Shown here one piece after another: positions 17,173 to 25,901 of a stretch of 27,048 nt of DNA. The notes beneath the pieces were generated by a model. It was not told where the DNA came from and did no database searches. It saw only the letters and a list, made by a program, of their open reading frames with translations. The DNA is from Protostelium mycophagum. Lineage: Eukaryota > Evosea > Variosea > Protosteliida > Protosteliaceae. The position numbers were made by a program, and so were the translations under genes. The stretch is taken from assembly GCA_002081555.1 (NCBI GenBank), contig KV921031.1:1-27048 (forward strand), in the 5' to 3' direction. Numbering within the stretch: position 1 is the stretch's first letter; the number at the start of each line of letters is the position of its first letter.

Positions 17173-18105
17173 TCCCAGGCTTAATGGAGACGTTCCTCAG
17201 TTCAGTGCAGGAGATATCCTGATTACGCCAAAGAAACGAGATCAGATCCGTACTGTCCCAAGATCAGGTAATAATAGTGGAGGTGGGAGCTCTCTGACTC
17301 AAGACCAGATGAGGCAGATGGCAAGTCTTGTAACGACGACACTGTCCAGAAGAAGGATCAATCCACCAAAAAGCGGATACGAGATGAAGACGAAGAAGAG
17401 GAGAGTGAATATGAAAATGAAAAGGAGAGGAAGGGAGAAGAAGAGATTCATCATAGATTGTCCAAAAAAAGCAGAGTCAAAACATCAGAGAAGGGGAAGA
17501 GATTCAAGAAGAAAGAGAAGAAAGAGAAAGTCAAGAAAGTCAAGAAAGATAAGAAAGACAAGAAGGAACACAAGAAGTCTAGAGGAGAGGAGAAAAGTAT
17601 TGTCGAGAACCAAGACTCTGGAGGAGTTACAGAAGCGATTCCAGACACCCCATTCAAAGAGACGGCTGATATTGAAGATTTGGCTGATGTTTCCAGCCTC
17701 CTCCTCACAGATAACACTACTTCACCTACAACCTCGGATTTATTTGCAGAGGCATCACATATCTGTCAAGTTATAATGCATCCTCAGGGTGAGTCTATTT
17801 CATCGAATGTTCAATGTCCAGCATGTCTTGATTTCATTCAGAGGTCATACCTTTCTACAGTAGCACAATCAAGAATGAAAAGAATGGTATCGAAAAGATT
17901 CTACAAAAACTCAAGTACGCTGCATTGGGGGTCTTCAAAGGATATAACTATGCTGAGATCCAATATCACTTTCATTCCACCCTGGGAACATTGAGAGACA
18001 ACCGTGTCATCAATATGGATTGAGATTTTACTCAAAACGGATTTACATCGCAGACAACTCAGGGTTCACTGAATGAGAGACAGGTATGAGAAAAGATACT
18101 TTTTA
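17156..18105 (+). CDS. Lys/Glu-rich protein exons
   Basis: After an intron ending GTCATCAG near 17155 the frame gives VPQFSAGDILITPKKRDQIR. An intron of about 41 bases (17270-17310) may follow, then a highly charged stretch to ~17600 (IRDEDEEEESEYENEKERKG, KKEKVKKVKKDKKDKKEHKK), probably disordered and nucleic-acid-binding or nuclear. It ends with ETADIEDLADVSSLLLTDN and ASHICQVIMHPQ. An intron at ~17790-17840 leads to IPFYSSTIKNEKNGIEKILQ and YNYAEIQYHFHSTLGTLRDN. Family unknown. The two other open frames here mirror the biased composition. Confidence 0.4.
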
Positions 18106-18126
18106 TATGTGTACTCACAGATATAG

Positions 18127-18366
18127 GATGGATATTGCGGTCCCAGTACAGCTACCGTGATCAATGCTTGTAGGACATTTAACGTTGACATTCACTTGTA
18201 TGGCCTCAACAGGCATAATGATTTGCAAATACAGGTTCTTTCGTTAGCAAACCTTACACAAGTTAGGTCTTTCAATTTGGCAATAAAGCGCTGTCTACAT
18301 GGAGAATTGCCTTCTGTAACAACATTTGGATCCTGCTACAGGCATCTCATGCATCTAGATGTTTAG
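18127..18366 (+). CDS. Last exon with OTU-like DGxC motif
   Basis: After an intron whose end TCACAGATATAG lies near 18126, the frame reads DGYCGPSTATVINACRTFNV, DIHLYGLNRHNDLQIQVLS and LANLTQVRSFNLAIKRCLHG, to TAG 18366. D-G-x-C-x3-A-type nucleophile loops followed by a helix are seen in OTU-family and related cysteine proteases, but the matching His motif was not located, so this is tentative. It closes the intron-rich gene region; a family-A element lies 110 bases downstream. Confidence 0.3.
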   Translation, partial: DGYCGPSTATVINACRTFNVDIHLYGLNRHNDLQIQVLSLANLTQVRSFNLAIKRCLHGELPSVTTFGSCYRHLMHLDV

Positions 18367-18475
18367 GTGGGTTAACTGTACAAGTTTACAATGATATTGA
18401 GGTTTGAAAAGGTAGCCCCAAGGTCTTCATCAAGGATGGAACAGATGAACAAACTTCTCATGAATTGTCTTTGGC

Positions 18476-18600
18476 GTGTTGTAGATGAGCTACACTTACG
18501 TATGGATACCTTTTTGTCTAATAGTATACACAAACAAAGACGTGAGCTAGCAAATGTGTATCTGGCGTGTTCTAGATGGACTACACGAGCCAGTGATTTG
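18476..18600. mobile_element. MITE-like element, family A (diverged)
   Basis: GTGTTGTAGATGAGCTACACTTACGTATGGATAC at the left, TTTGTCTAATAGTATACACA in the core and GTGTATCTGGCGTGTTCTAGATGGACTACACGAGCC at the right. It ends between the protease-type gene and the F-box gene and explains the spurious frame at 18391-18660. Confidence 0.6.
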
Positions 18601-18671
18601 CTAGCTCACATTGATTCTGCACTTTCTGTCTGTGTTCAGCCTGTTGGTCTATTTTATTGACACACATATAA

Positions 18672-19624
18672 GGTTTCTCGCAAGTGGGAGGTCAATTTGT
18701 GGTCAGCTCGTACAAAGTCCGCGTGGACTTGGCGGAGGCAGATGCAATGGTCAAGATGATCTGGGTGGGCAAGGAGGATTACCACTGTACACTGCCCAGC
18801 AAAACAAAGCCAGGCTATCAGATGTTTGGTTCATTGTGCCAGATTGCAAAGAGTCCGGTCGACAAGATCACCAGAGTCGGATTGGACAATGTGAGGGATA
18901 GAAGTCAGATGGTCGAGTATCACGGTCTCAATTTCCTCGATCTGCCGGTGAGTACATTGTCTGGTGAACGTTCCAAACTAAATGATCTTTCAGAGAGACA
19001 TGCTGTACACGATCTTAGAGATATCCACTCAAAATCCCCCATATATTCTCCCTGTCAGCCTCACCTGTCGCAAATTGAGGAATCTATGCTATGAAACACA
19101 CTTCCAAGATACGTTCTGGCTTGCTAAGCTCATACATGCTGGCGTGAACCTCCAAACGAGCACCTTATGCAATCTCCTCCATAACCAGCCTCCACGTTTG
19201 TTTACCAGAGAGACAGTCCTCAAAGTGCTGATAGACATCACCGAGAGGATAGAAGGTGAGGTGCATCGGGAATATAATGAAACAGACAGGTGAGAAGATT
19301 ACTTGATGTCTGCCCATAAAAACTCACACAACGGTTAGGCCCTCAGATTACAATTTGGCAGAGATGGTGCGTACGATGGAGCTACTACAGCAACACAATG
19401 TGCCAGAATATGATCTTGAATGGTTCAGAGGCCACCAACGCTTGTACCACGCCACAGTAGAATATTACGGTTCGGTCAAAAAAATCCATTGTTGGACAGA
19501 CCTACTCAAGCAGGATGGAATTAAAGATCACCTCAGAAAACAGAGATTATCTTGCTTATGTAAACAATTGGAAGATAATGATGATAATCATGATGATTAT
19601 TCCCCAGATCCTGATTTACAATAA
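18672..19624 (+). CDS. F-box protein, three exons
   Basis: Exon 1 (~18672-18947) follows a TATAAG acceptor, so a further 5' exon is likely; it gives VVSSYKVRVDLAEADAMVKM and VEYHGLNFLDLP. A 46-base intron (18948-18993) and a 49-base intron (19290-19338) join exon 2 (18994-19289) and exon 3 (19339-19624, TAA) in frame. Across the first junction the text LDLPRDMLYTILEI...LPVSLTCRKLRNLCYE...FWLAKLI is an F-box (LPxDMLxxIL, C+xLRxL, W). F-box proteins bind Skp1 and bring substrates to SCF ubiquitin ligases. The remainder (LFTRETVLKVLIDITERIEG, YDLEWFRGHQRLYHATVEYY) is not recognised. The tail is Asp-rich. AATAAA overlaps the stop. Confidence 0.6.
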
Positions 19625-19634
19625 ATCGAATGTG

Positions 19635-19800
19635 AGACGTAAGAGATATCCCTCTACAACGAGCCCAAAAATCCATCTCAGTTTTCTATGTGTCTCTTAT
19701 ATGATAATGTAAGGAGGAGCTGGGATGGATCTCATATGTAAGAGACATCCCTCTACAACAAGCTCGGAAATCCATTCCCTTCAAAGATGGCAGTTGTCAC
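19635..19800 (+). repeat. Family-B repeats (one full, one partial)
   Basis: CCCTCTACAACGAGCCCAAA, CCATCTCAGTTTTCTATGTG, GGAGGAGCTGGGATGGAT, CATATGTAAGAGACATCCC and then CTCTACAACAAGCTCGGAAA. Period about 100 bases, as at 24991-25170. Confidence 0.7.
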
Positions 19801-19944
19801 ATCTCTACGCTGAAATCATATCAACTACAACATGCCAAATCTGTGCGAGTGCGAACTGTTGCATCCCCGAGTCCTTGTGCGCTTGTTCAGAAGTGACACC
19901 AATATGCTGAAAAAAATCATCGTCGGGAGAAAATGTGTGACGAA

Positions 19945-20215
19945 TCACGAAGTTCTGAGAATTTTCGGTATGAAAAAGTCCTTAGATTATATACATAATT
20001 TCAATCCTCCCTGTCTGCCAATTTTGCACCGAAAATTCTCGGAATCTTCTGCAACATTCAACTTGAAATCTGACGTGGTCTGGCGCGAATAATAGGTTAC
20101 GTGACCACTGTCAGAGATTTCCAAGAAATTTTGGTATGAGAAAGTCCTTATATAATATAAACATAAATCATCCCCTGTCCTCCCATTCTCATCCTGAAAT
20201 TTCTTGGAAACTTCC
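19945..20215 (+). repeat. Two family-C palindromes in tandem
   Basis: Copy one has arms GAGAATTTTCGGT (19957-19969) and ACCGAAAATTCTC (20028-20040), perfectly complementary. Copy two has arms TTTCCAAGAAATTT (20118-20131) and AAATTTCTTGGAAA (20197-20210), also perfect. Cores share ATGAAAAAGTCC-TATATA or ATGAGAAAGTCC and CCTGTC. Confidence 0.75.
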
Positions 20216-20224
20216 ATGTAATAC

Positions 20225-20360
20225 GTAAATCATGCCTATCTACAACGAGTTTTGGTACATCCTGGACCCCATCCCAGTTTTTCTTAGGTTCATTGTATAC
20301 AAATGGAAGGAGGAAGTGGGATGGATTTCTGTACGTAAGTTATGTCACTCTACAACGAGC
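20225..20360 (+). repeat. Family-B repeat
   Basis: ATCTACAACGAGTTTTGGTA, CCCCATCCCAGTTTTTCTTAG, ATGGAAGGAGGAAGTGGGAT and TACGTAAGTTATGTCACTC, followed by another CTACAACGAG at 20350. A GTATACCAACTGGCAGGTCATGTGACC repeat follows at 20403-20430. 20440-20815 shows no gene I can support. Confidence 0.65.
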
Positions 20361-20817
20361 ACAGATCCACAGGGCCTGTCACATGTGTTTATATATAATG
20401 GACGTATACCAACTGGCAGGTCATGTGACCTTTTTGAATTTTCTGGGATATTTCACCATGACATTTCAGTTCAGATTGATCTTAATACGTATAGATTCGG
20501 GATGTGGAATATGATCCTCAGACGTACAAACGCATGTGGACGTCATACAAGTTCTGGCCTATTATATCAAGAACGATTTTATTTCATCCAAATTCGTGTT
20601 GAGCACAGGGAACATCAACTGTTGTACAATAAGGCTTCCCTTTGAGGCATTCTAGACATGAATCCCAACAAACTATGCATAGAGAAGAATTGCAACTTCC
20701 GTTGCAACCTCGACACCACATACGACCTGTACCGGAGGTTTTCCATTGATGCGATTTCTGCCTCTTTGTACACTTTGTTGCTTCAGCTTTTGATTGCTGT
20801 ACTCCCTGTGTCGTCCA

Positions 20818-21744
20818 TTAAGCTAAAATCTCATCAGATTGCCAACTCATGCAGTTTGCACACCTCTGATTTGCCTTCAATTGAGCAATTTTTTCATTAG
20901 CGTCTTCTAATTGGGCACCCAGAAAACTGCCTAGATCTTTTCTCTCCTTCTCATGTTCATCTCGCTCCCTCAACCAGGGCCATAGAATGATGGAACTTTG
21001 CAAGAACTTCCTCCTTGAAAGCAAGATACTCTTGTTTGAATGCTGATATATCCTCATTAACCCTCTCAAATAATTTTTGTATGGGCCCAGAAGCGTCAAG
21101 GAACGAGCATTTCTCCGGGGGACCAGGCAATAGAGCGATAATCTCCTCCTTTAACGCGGTATTATTGGTCTTGACCCTATCAAGTAGGGCGTTGATAGGC
21201 CCAGACACGGCGAAAAATGTGCATTTCTCGTGATGTTTCACTAATTCACCGCGGGAGCCCTTCCATGAGCAGAGCACTTCTCCCTCGGAGCATTCTACAT
21301 CCACCATGAGGCACTTGTGGTCATGTTTGGCGCGGTTGTTGGGGGCCATTTTTACTCCACATCCGCGGGTACATTCTGTGTAAGGTTATGATTTAGCCAT
21401 TTTGTATTTATTGAGAACAACTATTCAACGGCAAGCTACTCACCGACTGGACATTTGGGGGTATGATGTCTTAGGATGTCACGCTGAGTCTCGTGATTAC
21501 ATGTGGGGCACCGGACCACGAGACCGTTTAACAGGTTGAGGAAGAAGCACGGGATGATGTTATCTGTTGCCTGGCACTCTTGGGACTGGCAGGAGGGGCA
21601 CACCTTGGTCACACAGGCCCGGCAAGACATCCCCCCACACTTGTAGAGGACCGGGTCCACGTAGGGAGATACACAGACTGGACACTCAAAGTCTTTGGAT
21701 ATCTTGTCGTCGTCTACATAGATGAATTCATGAACCTGAAGCAT
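20818..21744 (-). pseudogene. RING / TRAF-type zinc-finger protein with one frameshift
   Basis: Exon 1 (21744-21444) and exon 2 (21375-20818, TAA) join in phase across a 68-base intron. Residues ~20-60 form a RING-like finger: FECPVCVSPYVDPVLYKC, GGMSCRACVTKVCPSCQ, with Met where His is usual. TRAF-type fingers follow: CPTCNHETQRDILRHHTPKC, CTRGCGVKMAPNNRAKHDH, then LCSWKGSRGELVKHHEKC. The C-terminal part is charged and helical, with two FxxSGPIxxLxxRV-like repeats, ending CANCMSWQ. Such proteins are usually E3 ubiquitin ligases or signalling adaptors. The frame breaks near 20965 in a GGG run; without one G it would read VEERDEHEKE, so either a 1-base insertion or an assembly error. No MATH domain is seen. 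Confidence 0.7.
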
Positions 21745-21845
21745 GTCAGGATGATGAAAAAGTCCTATAGTCTATAACAACATAGAAACTCCCTGTCTGC
21801 CGATCTTGTTCTAAAATTTCTCAGAATATTCTGACATGTTCAACG
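21745..21845 (+). repeat. Family-C repeat at the 5' end of the RING gene
   Basis: GTCAGGATGATGAAAAAGTCCTATAGTCTATAA, then ACTCCCTGTCTGCCGATCTTG and TTCTGACATGTTCAACGG. It directly abuts the ATG of the RING gene, so it occupies the promoter position on that strand. 21850-22040 holds family-A-like (TCTCATCTACAATGCATGC) and GATCACGTGGTC pieces. Confidence 0.65.
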
Positions 21846-22044
21846 GTTGTAGAAAACAAGAATTCAGTGAAATCTCCATCCATTTGAGACAAGTGTCTCA
21901 TCTACAATGCATGCAATTCCCAGAAAACAAAAGCAACCTCTTTGGTTGATGGATGATCACGTGGTCTCTGTGGATCACTTGATGATGATAAAACCAAAAA
22001 CCGGACACAACGAGCTATCATCCCATCCTCCTTTATCTTGAGAA

Positions 22045-22888
22045 ATGAAAACAGGTGTGATTAAGCTGTTTCTAATTGTTCTGATCGAGATAGAGGACGA
22101 GAACCTCTCTATCAGCTATTTTGTGAAAAAGGGTATCATCAAACCCCATCCACTGAAATACGTTAACGGAGGATACAACACTTCTGAGCTGCGTAATCTC
22201 GACTTAAGCCAAGGATGGAAAGCATACAATCTTGGGGGAGGTTGCTATCATCTGGACGGTCCTTACACTATCTTGTGGTGTGATATTCCATACGAGTCTC
22301 TCTATCCTGACTCTAGTTCGCTCAAATGGAAGAGCCATCTTCTTTGGAATAGACCAGAGTTTAGGTCCAAGGAATATCTGTCGGTATGCTCCCTTCCAAA
22401 TGGAAGATATGTTGTCTACCGTTTCAGAGACAATACTATTTTCAATTTGTTATACCACGCGGTCAATCTTGGCTATAGAAAGAGATTTCTTCCAGAAAAG
22501 GATCACAAATTCATTGTGAGTGATCTAGATGTAAATGTCTGCTCACGTCTGTACATCGCAAACAAAATCGATCACCTTATCAATATGTTAGATTTCTCAG
22601 CGATATCAAGCTTTCTACATTCCAACAATGTGAGGAGGGGGTGAGAAGTAAAGTTCACCCGAATTTTGCCATGGTGAAGCGCCTCTTAGAGCGAGAGAAT
22701 CCGATTGGTGAGTTACGTTGTATAAATATTTTTCGTATACCAACATTTACCCAGAGATAACAGACAGCGAGCTTTCTACTGAGGAAGAGGATTCTTTAAG
22801 AGGGCAGAGAATGACATATGTCAAACAACCAAGTGACAATGACGGAGATTCTCCCATCCTATCCCGTAAAAGGATAAGAGAGGTGTAG
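22045..22888 (+). CDS. Hypothetical protein, at least two exons
   Basis: ATG 22045 opens a 199-codon frame: LSISYFVKKGIIKPHPLKYV, LDLSQGWKAYNLGGGCYHL, CDIPYESLYPDSSSLKWKS, LPNGRYVVYRFRDNTIFN. Near 22600 coding passes to another frame (CEEGVRSKVHPNFAMVKRL, LERENPI), so an intron with acceptor GATTTCTCAG (22603) or a frameshift is likely. A clear 47-base intron (22708-22754) leads to DSELSTEEEDSLRGQRMTYV and SPILSRKRIREV, TAG 22886-22888. The last segment is acidic then basic, like a nuclear signal. No family is recognised. The initial MKTGVIKLFLIVLIEIE could be a weak hydrophobic N-terminus or an untranslated stretch with an internal CAGGTG. Confidence 0.5.
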
Positions 22889-22894
22889 CTTATG

Positions 22895-23040
22895 TACTAT
22901 CATCCATCTCAGTTCCCCTTTCCATTCGTTATATAAAAAAGACACACTACAACTGGGATGGCTTCCTGTACTCGTTGTAGATGGAGTGCACTTACGTACA
23001 AATATATCCCACTTCTCCATCTACAAAGAAAACCGTGATG
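22895..23040 (+). repeat. Family-B repeat joined to a family-A arm
   Basis: ATCCATCTCAGTTCCCC, TTATATAAAAAAG, AACTGGGATGGCTTC, then ACTCGTTGTAGATGGAGTGCACTTACGTACAAATATATCCC and CCATCTACAAAG, a short palindrome. Confidence 0.6.
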
Positions 23041-23057
23041 GGCTCTTGGTCTTGACT

Positions 23058-23170
23058 CGTTGTAGATAGAGCACACTTACGTATGGCCACACATTTGTCT
23101 AATAGTATACACACACAAAGACGTGAGATTGCAAATGTGTATCTGTACGTAAGTACATCTCATCTACAAT
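23058..23170. mobile_element. MITE-like element, family A (full copy)
   Basis: CGTTGTAGATAGAGCACACTTACGTATGGCCACACATTTG at left; GCAAATGTGTATCTGTACGTAAGTACATCTCATCTACAAT at right; AATAGTATACACACACAAAG core. Nearly identical to 10089-10202, including the following sequence. Confidence 0.75.
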
Positions 23171-23195
23171 CAGCCATGTACACCACTATTGCGGG

Positions 23196-23241
23196 GTCGA
23201 GAATGCAAACGATTCGGATAGTACTATCACATTTTCTCGAC
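23196..23241. repeat. Hairpin just upstream of the F-box/ankyrin gene
   Basis: GTCGAGAA (23196-23203) pairs with TTCTCGAC (23234-23241). It covaries with the hairpin at 10226-10273 and ends 27 bases before the ATG at 23269, so it would be in the 5' leader or core promoter. Confidence 0.65.
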
Positions 23242-23268
23242 TAGTCTACTGATTGTACACTTTCAAAC

Positions 23269-23853
23269 ATGAACTCATCCGTACTCCCCACAGACGTCTT
23301 CGAACACATTTTCCAGCACTCAGACGAATGCATGAGATACATGTTGTCTGTCACGTGCCAAGAGCTCCGAGAGAGATTTCAAGATCGAGGGAAACATGTG
23401 CGTGCGGACATCGTACGAGCTGCAGTACGGAACGGATACCGTGAGGTCATCCTCTGGGCCAGAAATAACGGATTTCAATGGCGTCGTCAGATATGCCAGT
23501 CTGCAGCAGAGATTGGCAATCTAGACCTCTTGAGATGGGCAAGAGACAACGATTTTCCGTTCACCTCCGCAACATGTGATCTAGCAGCTAAAAACGGGCA
23601 CTACTAAGTCTTGAGATGGGCCAGAGAAAACGGATGTACTTTCACATATCGCACGTGTAAGAGTGCTCACGAGAACGGCCACCAAGAGATTGTCAATTGG
23701 GCTGTCAATGAGGAGTGCCCTTGGTCTGGAATACCGTACCTGATGACTCTCAAGAGGAGAAAGATCCAACAGACTCGTGCCATCACATCTAATACACGAC
23801 CAATTGCAAATCTTGTTATTTCAAAAAGCATATTTTGGTGGGAAAGATCATGA
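23269..23853 (+). pseudogene. F-box / ankyrin-type repeat protein, interrupted by one stop
   Basis: ATG 23269. Residues 1-40 (SSVLPTDVFEHIFQHSDECM, RYMLSVTCQELRER) form an F-box. Repeats follow: GYREVILWARNNGFQW, GNLDLLRWARDNDFPF, VLRWARENGCTF and NGHQEIVNWAVNEECPW, the 'NGHxxxLxWAxxxGCPW' ankyrin-like repeat common in amoebal genomes and in giant viruses infecting them. A TAA at 23605-23607 interrupts the third repeat in frame (NGHY*VLRW); GAA is the likely ancestral codon. The frame then runs on to a TGA at 23853. Family role: substrate adaptor of SCF ubiquitin ligases. With only about four repeats it is short, so it is probably a truncated relict. A family-C repeat begins exactly at its end. 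Confidence 0.75.
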
Positions 23854-24130
23854 CAAATGGGAATGTTCTGTGAATTTTCGGGATGAAAAAGTGCTATAGT
23901 ATATAATACACCAAACCTCCCTGTCTGCCGTTCTCGTCCCAAACAATCTTAGAATGTTCTGACGTTTTCAACTTGAATATCATTGTAGAAAGATATGACA
24001 GGTGTCAGAATGTTCTACAGAATTTTCAGGATGAAAAAGTCCTATAGTCTATAATACATCAAACCTCCCTGTCTGCCGTTCTTGTCCTGAAAATTTCCAG
24101 AATCTTCCATTATATTCAACTTGAAAATGT
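23853..24130 (+). repeat. Two family-C palindromes in tandem
   Basis: Copies begin GGGAATGTTCTGTGAATTTTC and CAGAATGTTCTACAGAATTTTC and share GGATGAAAAAGTCCTATAG, CCTCCCTGTCTGCCGTTCT and ATTCAACTTGAA. In the second, AATTTTCAGGA (24021-24031) pairs with TCCTGAAAATT (24085-24095). Confidence 0.75.
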
Positions 24131-24184
24131 TTGACCGGAGATTCCATTGAGTTTTCTGGAGGGCGCCTGTCAGTTGGTATGCAG

Positions 24185-24407
24185 TTTTTATGGTTTTATA
24201 TACAATAGACCTATACCAACTGACAGGTCACGTGACCTCTGGCCTTTTCAGTGAATATTCTTCAAAAATGTACGAGGAGCTATCAGAGAATGAAGTACCT
24301 GGTGCGTTGTAGATGGGTTGCACTTACGTATGGATACACTCTTCTTCAATGAGAACATCTCACAAACATGACTGGCAAAAGTGTATCCGTACATCTACAA
24401 TGCGCCA
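24185..24407 (+). repeat. GGTCACGTGACC repeat followed by a family-A element
   Basis: TATATACAATAGACCTATACC, AACTGACAGGTCACGTGACC, then GTGAATATTCTTCAAAAATG. The family-A element (24301-24407) has inverted ends GCGTTGTAGATGGGTTGCACTTACGTATGGATACACT and AGTGTATCCGTACATCTACAATGCGCC. Confidence 0.7.
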
Positions 24408-24550
24408 CATCTTCACTCGTACAATATTGCCACTAGATTTTCAGCTTGCATATTACTGATACGCTGGAATTTGATCATGAAACAAGTTTTGATCTTCCCT
24501 AGGCAATGCTCTCCTATGTACAGAAAGTCATGATAAAGATTCAGAAAGAA

Positions 24551-24756
24551 TAGAATTGCACTAAAGTGCAATTCAAGCATCTGTGTTTCTTTTCGAACGC
24601 AGAGTGTTTTCATGTAAATATCTCTTCAGATCACAATTAAGACGTCTTTTGGTGTATCTGAGATGCACTTTGCACGTGCTAGAAACACGTGTCATGAGAA
24701 AACATAGAATTGTTATAGATGATAAAGAACTTGAATTGCACTTTAGTGCAATTCTA
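24551..24756. mobile_element. 206-base element with 27-base perfect inverted ends, each itself a hairpin
   Basis: 24551-24577 and 24730-24756 are exact reverse complements. Inside each, GAATTGCACT-AA-AGTGCAATTC folds on itself. The interior (24578-24729) is AT-rich, without a credible gene; several ORFs on both strands are shadows. No clear target-site duplication was found. 24410-24550 and 24757-24900 show nothing else I can support. Confidence 0.7.
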
Positions 24757-24899
24757 TTGAGATCTGTCTTGTCCTGTGTTTCTCTCACGACATCGAAAAA
24801 CTCGACAGTAATCCCTCTTCTATATCAATCTCTGAGGATGGTGTTGATGTGGCTTAGATTATCTCATGCACGAGATACGAGTTCATCCGCACTGTTCAT

Positions 24900-25170
24900 G
24901 GCAGGATTCCCAAAAAAGCCATCCCAGATTTCTTTTACTTGGTCTTTTATTTAGTGGAACAATGTATCTCATACGTAAGAGTTGTTCCTCTACAACGAGC
25001 CCAAATATCCATCCCAGTTTTCTATGTGTTTCTATATAATAATGGAAGGAGGAACTGGGATGGATTTCATACGTAAAAGTTATCCCTCTACAACGAGCCC
25101 AAAATATCCATCCCAGTTTTCTATGTGTTTCTATATAATAGTGGAAGGAGGAACTGGGATGGATTTGGTA
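24900..25170 (+). repeat. Family-B repeats, two complete in tandem (98-base period)
   Basis: TACAACGAG at 24991 and 25089. Each unit has arms ATCCATCCCAGTT and AACTGGGATGGAT (25007-25019 with 25053-25065 in the first) around TTTCTATATAATA, then CATACGTAA. A partial, inverted-looking CCATCCCAGATTTC piece lies at 24919. Confidence 0.8.
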
Positions 25171-25236
25171 AGTGTTATCTCTATAACAAATATCTCCCTT
25201 TGACATTTTGTGTTGGGCACACACAAGGATCAAAAC

Positions 25237-25850
25237 ACCGCTGTGATGCGAAATTGACGATTGCATCACTTACGCCAGGTGGGCGCCTGCATTGGGACAC
25301 GTTGGCAATGCTGACAAAGACCATCTGCCAACGTCTTGTACTTGAGAAAGAAATCACGTGTGGACGAGCTGGTTCAGGCATACCCAAAACGAGGGGCAGA
25401 GATCAAATAAAGAGCTATTTCAGGTCAGTTTTTTCTGCATGCTTTTCTGCTAAAATCCGACATCTAAGTGAAGCAAACCCCAGTCTGGTGGTGTTACATT
25501 GGTTTTGAGACCTAAAACTGGTGAACCACAGCAATGGAGACCCTCATCTTGTTCCCCTTTGCCATCAACGGTTTGCGGATCGCAGTTTGCAGAGCCGGGA
25601 TTGTTCCGCAGAAATACAATCCTCCGATAGCATTGTAGTCCGGACAAGTTACGTATTTTGTTTTCTGAATATAATTATTACGGACCGCGCTAGTCCCGGT
25701 TCAATTCTTTGTGCCTACTCCCCGCAAAGGTCGGCAAGTCCAATTAAATGGGACTTGAAACAGTGACAGGACATCGGACGATTATGCATCCTACCACGCA
25801 CAAATCTTTGATGGAAAGCGTGCAGAGAGTGACATCTCTGGTAGTATTCA
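25237..25850 (+). pseudogene. Zinc-ribbon/HNH-like gene, copy 3 (worn fragment with 3' flank)
   Basis: The frame keeps AKLTIASLTPGGRLHWDTL and AMLTKTI, then the phase changes relative to copies 1 and 2 (CQRLVLEKEI instead of ANVLWMRKK). AATAAAGAGCTATTTCAGGTCAG begins the same 3' flank, followed by CATCTAAGTGAAGC, TGGTGGTGTTACATTGGT, GACCTAAAACTGGTGAACCACAGC and the GTTCAATTCTTTGTGCC module (25694-25766), then CGCACAAATCTTTGATGG. It begins abruptly inside the HNH-like part, after family-B repeats. Confidence 0.6.
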
Positions 25851-25901
25851 CAACAGATGCGACAGACCCCAGACATTTACAACTTATCCCCAAATCGTGT
25901 T

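Noticed and set aside
18391-18660. Small plus-strand protein MILRFEKVAPRSSSRMEQMN...
   Set aside because: About half of it is the family-A element; the rest has no protein-like features.
1-19000. A complete Polinton or virophage built from the helicase, the adenain-like protease and neighbours
   Set aside because: No capsid, packaging ATPase, integrase or DNA polymerase was recognised, and no terminal inverted repeats bracket these genes; a LINE, a SET gene and a J-domain gene lie between them.
24991-25170. CRISPR-like spaced repeats
   Set aside because: Only two tandem palindromic units of 98 bases without unique spacers, in a eukaryotic context.
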